64,000 bases of DNA from Setaria digitata (lineage: Eukaryota; Nematoda; Chromadorea; Rhabditida; Setariidae). Below are positions 57,901 through 64,000 of the stretch, piece after piece. The position numbers and the translations under genes were made by a program. Where the stretch lies: positions 62,001 through 126,000 of the forward strand of contig RCAB01000043.1 of assembly GCA_003640385.1 (NCBI GenBank), in the 5' to 3' direction. Below the pieces are notes generated by a model. It saw nothing but the letters and a program-made list of their open reading frames with translations. It ran no database searches and was not told the DNA's origin. How positions within the stretch are numbered: position 1 is the first letter of the stretch; each line of letters starts with the position of its first letter.

Positions 57901-58545
57901 AGAAGTAACAGTAACAACAATACCAGTAATAATAACGACTAATACTAATTAATGATAAAATAAATCACAATGATAGTCAAACAACGGAGGAAACGAACAT
58001 ATTCCTCTTGAGTAGTAGCACATAAGGGAGTGAGGAGAGAAACAAACAAGAAATGTTAAAATGAGAAATGTGAGGTGAATTGATAATTGATAACAATCAA
58101 CTTACTCAGTTTCCTCTTCCGGAATTTGTTCATGGATCAGCGGACTGGTTTGGGCATTGATGTCAAGTTGAGGCCGTCGCATCGGCCAAGTATTACATCG
58201 ATCTCTGGAAACCGGTCCCAAATCTTCTTTTCCTGCAGTAACAGTACCTTCCACTGGCACAACGCCAGATGGTCCCAACCCAGATGATGACGATGTTGAT
58301 GAGGAAGACGAAGGGGTAGATTCCATAGGTATGATATCATTATCAGTATCGCAGATGCCACCAGCACTTGTTCCTCCATTGTCACCACCATCGTTATCAG
58401 CATCAAACCGTCCACGGCTAGTTGTTGGAATGCCATCTGGCGCTATCACATAGCAATCTCCAACAGTAACGGCACTTTTACTTTTTGTAGCTGTTTTAGT
58501 GACCGTGACAGAAGTACCACAACTACCAGAAGATGCTGATAACAT
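47700..58545 (-). CDS. daf-16: FOXO transcription factor DAF-16, A-type isoform
   Basis: Exons 58545-58106, 55071-54973, 54798-54593 and 54438-54365 are specific to this isoform. Exons 50311-50156, 49614-49486, 49335-49271, 48997-48841, 48661-48533, 48385-48261 and 47970-47700 are shared. All junctions keep phase, giving 616 residues. The fork-head domain starts about residue 219 ([14 protein letters not shown]), is split at [15 protein letters not shown], and continues into the shared [13 protein letters not shown] and SSWWVINPD. Three Akt/SGK sites are visible: RDRCNT (T119), RQRSAT (T319) and RSRTQS (S395). These sites would put nuclear entry under insulin-pathway control. A basic nuclear localisation patch (KKRRGARKK), [12 protein letters not shown] and the C-terminal transactivation motif [12 protein letters not shown] follow. 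The ATG has an in-frame TGA nine bases upstream. AMPK, encoded next door, is a known FOXO kinase. Intron 1 (3.0 kb) holds no other gene. Confidence 0.92.
51942..54364 (-). promoter_or_regulatory. Presumed promoter region of the B-type daf-16 transcript
   Basis: This interval lies between the last A-specific exon and the B first exon and holds no coding exon I can support. It is locally GC-richer at about 52.3-53.0 kb. A (GAT/AAT)n-like short repeat occurs at 53885-53915. The promoter role is inferred from the gene architecture alone. No TATA box or initiator could be assigned. Confidence 0.35.
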
Positions 58546-60541
58546 TCTTTTTCACCCAACACAACCTGATCAAGAACCAAGCGCGAAGTGACAAAATATC
58601 AAGTCGGTTCAGCAGTAGTGGAAATGAAGAAAATACAGTACGCACACAGTAAGCGAATATTCCCTTGAATTTTTTAGAAAAAGGGAAAATAATCGACCAC
58701 AGCGCTTTTAATCTGTCAAGAAAAAGAGATATTTAATATGAGGAATTTAAAATGTGAATTACAAATGAGAATAACAACATGAGATAAAAAAGTCATAGGT
58801 GAACATAAGTGGCGCAATCATACCAATATCATATCAACAATGAACTTGATGAACTTTAAGAGCGAGCTTGCTGGGCAGATGGCCACAGCGCGCTTAACCT
58901 CTCGTTTAATTATTTTAGCAGTATGGATTCCTATTTCAAATACACAACCATAAAGTTGGGAGAAGACTGTTAAGCACGCTTTATGAGTATACAATGATGT
59001 TAAGAACATGCTTTTAGATGATGATGACTCTCTAAACAGACATGATAAGAAGTCACTGTACAAGTGTATAAAGATTTAATTCGGAAATCATTTCATACTT
59101 TATATTTTAAAATCAATGTACAAAAATATAATTTAAAAATGATTCAAAGTTCAAGTCATCTGCTGAAAAATAGTGGTTTTATGACCTAAAATTGTTATGT
59201 GATATAATATGAAAAATGAAAATGACGTTAAAAAGAATTTATATCAATTTCCAACGACGGATAAACTAAAGACTTCATATGAAAACTGTTGAGAAAGACT
59301 GATAAGCAGTGAAAGACATGAGACAACGTGAAAAAAATGAATACGATGTTGTAATATGTGCGAAGTTAATCACAGAACACTCAGCTTGTGATAACATTCT
59401 ACTGCTGCAACATTCACGCATTACTGATAGAGATGAAGCAAGAGAGAAAAAAAAAGTTCATCTTTATTTCTGTTCCTTCATTTTATTAATACGTCTCATA
59501 AGATGGAACAGCAACGGGAATTAAAAAGGGACGAAATGTTTCATAAGCCACGAATATTTCCACATCTCGTGCTTCAAGTATTCAGTGAAAAGCGACAAAT
59601 ATTCAATCTATGTTGGAATTTCTTCTAAAATCTCAACGTTATATAAATTAATATTGGGTAGTTTTGTGACCGTTATAAATCAAATCAACTGAACTAGAGA
59701 TCAACCACCATGAAAATCAACATGCAGCTGTAGATGTAACCAATTGTGCAAAATCGTAACTGGGAAGCTTTATAACTGCTGAAATCTATTTTCACTGCGG
59801 TGCATATTCTCAACCAAAGAGAAAAGTAACATAAATTCATCTGCCTCTTTTCATCCCGAAATCATACCTTCATTTGCTTTGGTTTTCCAGCTTACTGGAA
59901 GGATCGAGTGGAGATTTTTAATTAACAATAACTGCATATTGTCTAATTCAACTAGTCTGTCACCAACAGTCGACATTTAAGCGGGAAGATATTGGGTAAA
60001 ACAATGAAATGAATCCTACTAGTAAGAAAGACCTTGTTGCATCCAATGAGTAGTAGCAAAGGAATTACATAATGGAATACTCTTATATCCTTTTGCCAAC
60101 AATATAATTGAGACGTTGGAGCTGAGCTCCGGACAGCATAATATGGAGACATTGATTACAGCTTTACAAACCTAATATTATCTATAGATTCCTGGATGGG
60201 AACTATTTCAGGCCTAAAGAGAAGGGAAGAGAGGGATGAGTGAACAAGATCAATTAACCGAATATTAAGATGGATGAGCAGCAGCCAACAACAGTAGGTT
60301 ATACAGTGAACAGCTGGAAGTACACATTCGGAATTTCATTCAAAAATATCGGGTTAAGTACAACGAAAGTGACGCTTTCGCATCCGTAGCGAAGATGACA
60401 GCAGCTTGATGATGCATGCTGTTTCTGGATGCGAATGAAGGCAGTAAGGAATAACTAGTAAGTGTATTATTAGGCACAACTATACCGCGCCGACAGCAGC
60501 ACCATTACAACACGGTCTGAGGAATTTTTGTTAAAACTTAC
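58546..60541. other. Upstream flank of daf-16a
   Basis: AT-rich DNA 5' of the A-type start. The open frames are short and unsupported. It should contain the main A-type promoter, or it is an intron if the upstream candidate exon at 60.5 kb is real. Confidence 0.4.
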
Positions 60542-60828
60542 CTGGCACCTGGCAGTCGGTACGGACAGGTAGGCAACACACATGATGTGCGCTGCAGGTG
60601 CGTGCTTCTGTTGATGGCATGTAAGGGGAAGGAAGAACCGGTCTGGAGCCGGTCGATCTTCTTGATGATTGTACTGAGGAGGGTGACAGGTAACAACCAA
60701 CCAGTCAGTCGAGAAGTAGCACAGAATGCCAGCAGGCAGCTAACAAGCAGTGCCCCCTCCCCTGCACTCCCTCCTCCCCTCGCCTTCTTGCCATCAGCTG
60801 ACTGACGACTACTCGCATAGGCATGCAC
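60542..60828 (-). other. Candidate alternative first exon of daf-16
   Basis: A GC-rich open frame of 95 codons plus two bases starts with ATG at 60828 and ends at a strong gccag/gtaagt donor at 60542. It ends in phase 2, the phase needed to splice onto the second A-type exon at 55071, bypassing exon 1. C. elegans daf-16 has isoforms whose distal first exons join this same internal exon. The peptide itself (Ala/Gly/Ser-rich with a Leu-rich hydrophobic stretch) is not recognisable, so the segment may only be a 5' UTR exon. Confidence 0.3.
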
Positions 60829-63800
60829 ACCTCACCTCTTTCGAATCGTTCAATTAAAATGGAAGCCAGCCATCGCGGCCCAGTCCTTCAGACCGGCTTA
60901 GCTTCTGATGCACCGCTTCACCCCTCTCCGGTACACAACCTGTCCCGACATCCGGCATTCTCAACTCTCACCTCTCAGTCATCTTTCGGGAAGCGTGAAT
61001 GCCAGTCACTTCACCTCCAGCACCATTCAACTCCAGGCTCGTCAGCAACAGCTCCTCAGGTATCCATCCCAGATGTGGCTAAGACGAGGAAACAGAAGGC
61101 TTGCACATACACACACCCACACAGATACATACGCAGACACACACACATGCAGCCTACACTTAGGAACGCATAGCTGGCAGAAGTGGAATGTTACACAGCG
61201 GCATAGTTGCATCACAGCACTTCTGTATTTAGTTGTATTTTTGAGTCGACTTCAGTAAACACTGCGAATGTATGTGAAACAATGCAAATACTTGTCCAAA
61301 TAATATTTGCATTTGGAATATACCAAAACACCGGCCTGATTATGTTTTCAGCAGGTACACCTGTGCATGTTCGTTGTTCGCCGAGGCCCAGTCGAGGAGA
61401 GGCCAGGACGTGGTTGTACTGTTCTGCTGCGTCTGACATGCATTGATCAGCTGAGGAAAAGAAGGAAAAGCAAAGTGAGAACAAAATAATCTCTGCGTGA
61501 CAACCGGTTTTACGCCGCACTTGTTGTCGACACCAAAAATAGTTGGGAAATACTCGTCATTAGCCAACCGACAAGCAGTGGCAACATCCTCCCATCAATT
61601 GGACTTCGCTCATTACCAGTAAGGCCATTCCCCATGCCCAGTGATTGTGGAAAGTGCGCCGCTACCTTCTGCACCCCTTCCTTGTATCTTCAAAAGGGAA
61701 TAACGCCAAATAAAATATCGCGAATGCGGTAAAAAAGTAAGCCAACAAACTATACAGTGCACACAAATACCACCGGTGATACCGCTATGAAACAGACCCA
61801 CGAAATGAACATCTCCAAACTCTACGACAACTTGAAGTTATGTCGAAGTCTCGGCGTAATGCGAGACTCCTCATGATAATGGTGAAGAAACTAGCAAGAA
61901 TATTCCCGCTCGATAATTTCAGAAACAACTAAACCTTTTATTTTTTGATTTTACTCTAGCTGGAAAACATAGGCATCAAAGCTTCCAGAAAAACTGATTT
62001 TCATAAACTTTTTCTTCTCATTTTATTTTTAGACCACATTTTCCATTACTCTAGTCAGTGAAATTTGAAGCCTCAATTTTTGAACTATGAGATTCATCAA
62101 GGTCAAACTAGCGAAACTAATGCGCCACTGACAATTTTAGAGAAAATCTGAAAATTTGCTCAGCTCCACAATCAACAACAAGGAAGCTAGGAATCTAAAA
62201 TAGGCATTCAACTGAAAAGTAAAGTCATCATTTGTCATCCTAAAAAATTAGGTAAATCCATCAGTTTATCCATTTTCAACCAATCAACATAGGTCACTTC
62301 TCCTGACCAACAAGTGTATATATCGGCCCAGTTATCGAGATAGCTGAATGAGATGCTTGCAGGTGTATGCATGTAGTTCGAATAAGGATTATGTAAATAT
62401 ATGGCATTATATTATAAAATACACTTGGTAATTGAGAATCAATCATGTCACTAGGTAAAGAAACAGAGGTTTATATTACTTAACAGAAGTGTAAACTTGA
62501 ATAATAAAGTTATCTTTAGATAGAACGCCTAGAAAGCTTATATAAGTGTGACATCTTTCCTGCATTAATTAAGCCGTAATGATTCTAAAATACTGTTTCT
62601 TGCTTTTCACGTTTATGAAACGCTTCAAGATTTATATGAGCTAATTTGATGGGCAAAGAACATTATTCGAATATTTCTAATTAAAGCAGATGTTCTAATC
62701 TAATGTAGGCTTAACAGGTTGGTGTCGTCTGTCGATATATATAATTTATTTTAAAAATAAGGAAATTCGCTCTGCAGTTAACATCACCATCCGGTATTAA
62801 ATTTTGCTCACAAACGGAAAGGGTAGTGACGCCACTAATTAGCTAAAACTTAAGCACTAAATAATTTTTGCCGTTGGATTATCCACTTCTTTCTATTTTG
62901 CAACTTCGCTGATTTATATCACTTATTCATTATGTGATTATCACAACAAAAAGCACTTCAAGCTTTAGATGAAGTAAAACGGTAAGCATTGCAGAGGACA
63001 AAATGACAAATCCCAATTTTCCCTGTGAAACATTAGGGCAAATACTAAAGAGATTCACCTGAAAGAAATTAATTCAAAAGTGAATGTTATCATTCAACAG
63101 GTTATATGTATAAACAATTAACAGAATATAGGTAAAAATCCTTATTCATACAAATCTTGAAGAATTATAGGAGCTACAATTCACAGGTTTCGGCGAACTA
63201 TGCAGTCCATGTATTGAAGACAAATAAACTCTGATTCTTAATGCGGATCGAAGAAAGGCTCCTTAAAAGACTCACACAAGACACTACAGTAAAACTATCA
63301 GATTGAAATTTTTAATTAGTTTATTTTCATTTTCGCTGATATGAAATGCGTCGACAAAAGAACGTTTCTGTTATGATAACTTTTCTTAAAAAAGTCGCAA
63401 TCAAGAACTATTATTAGTACCGGTACGATATTATTAACCCGATAATTATCACCTGCATTTCCAAGATCAAAATGCTATGATTGGCACATATTTCTACACT
63501 TCATTCCACCAACATACCATAGTAAAAATTCGATTTTTAGTTCGATGCCGCAATAGCCCCTGGCATTTAAGGGTATAAAAATTGATTCTCGCAATGAATG
63601 GAGTTGCAAATACCTCATGCTTTCAATACTCATGCACATGACGTCGATTCAGCGGGTAATAATCAGCCAGTATGTGTATATTGGGCACTGCCTTATATTA
63701 TTTTCTTCATAGCAGAGTTCAGGGAAATGGCCAAAGGGGCACTGCAGCTAGAGGATCAGGGACCACCTCTGTCCTGGCTATAGGACTCTTATGCTCCTAC

Positions 63801-64000
63801 ACCTCTTCCATCCTCAGTGATGCTGCGGTATTTGTACCATCAGCGGGGATCATTCGTTTCTAGAAATTAGCAAGTGAAATAAATTTATCTCATTGGAAGT
63901 TCATTTACCCAATTTAAAGCTACTATTCAAATTCAGTCTTTTAGCGAAATCACTAGCTAATTTGTCTTGTTTCCTTTTCCTTTTTTTTTTCTCTCAAACT
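60829..64000. other. Distal upstream flank, no gene found
   Basis: GC-moderate sequence up to about 61.7 kb includes a CA-rich patch near 61.11-61.15 kb; AT-rich sequence follows. The open frames are short and overlap on both strands. No tRNA, rRNA or transposase signature is seen. The window's end could fall inside a neighbouring gene's flank. Confidence 0.45.

Overview
The window is nuclear DNA from a nematode. It is AT-rich and gene-poor, with small GT-AG introns. Its three intact genes are a hmbx-1/HMBOX1-type homeobox factor, an AMPK catalytic alpha subunit (aak) and a FOXO factor. The FOXO gene carries the two alternative fork-head half-exons known from Caenorhabditis daf-16. A parasitic clade III (spirurid or filarial) species would fit the composition, but that is a guess. 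All gene models were spliced by eye from splice sites, reading phase and protein family, with no transcript support.

Layout. Positions 1-20.5 kb hold no gene I can defend. This stretch has microsatellites, a scaffold-join artefact around the single N at 3524, a 48-bp tandem duplication, a small GC-rich minisatellite and one isolated exon-like segment at 14.1 kb. Positions 20,580-27,545 (+) carry hmbx-1 in seven exons (541 aa). Positions 31-37.4 kb (+) carry a probable membrane or secreted protein gene. It has a Cys-rich N-terminal module reminiscent of nematode CPG4-type domains, a long Ser/Thr-rich stalk and a hydrophobic C-terminus. Its frame breaks at several places, so it is either decaying or damaged by sequencing errors. 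Positions 39,360-43,105 (-) carry aak in fifteen exons (561 aa). Positions 47,700-58,545 (-) carry daf-16/foxo. Four A-type exons (58.5-54.4 kb) or one long B-type exon (51.9-50.7 kb) join seven shared exons, giving about 616-aa and 750-aa proteins. From 58.5 to 64 kb there is no firm gene, but a possible additional daf-16 first exon ends at 60,542.

Function. AMPK and FOXO/DAF-16 belong to the same energy and insulin/lifespan signalling network, and AMPK is a known FOXO kinase. Here they are tandem neighbours on the minus strand, about 4.6 kb apart. That is too far for a classical nematode operon, so the linkage may be chance. The best candidates for something new are the CPG4-like/Ser-Thr-rich membrane gene, a dead duplicated exon inside aak, two perfect hairpins in introns, and a bZIP/E-box site cluster just upstream of the aak start.
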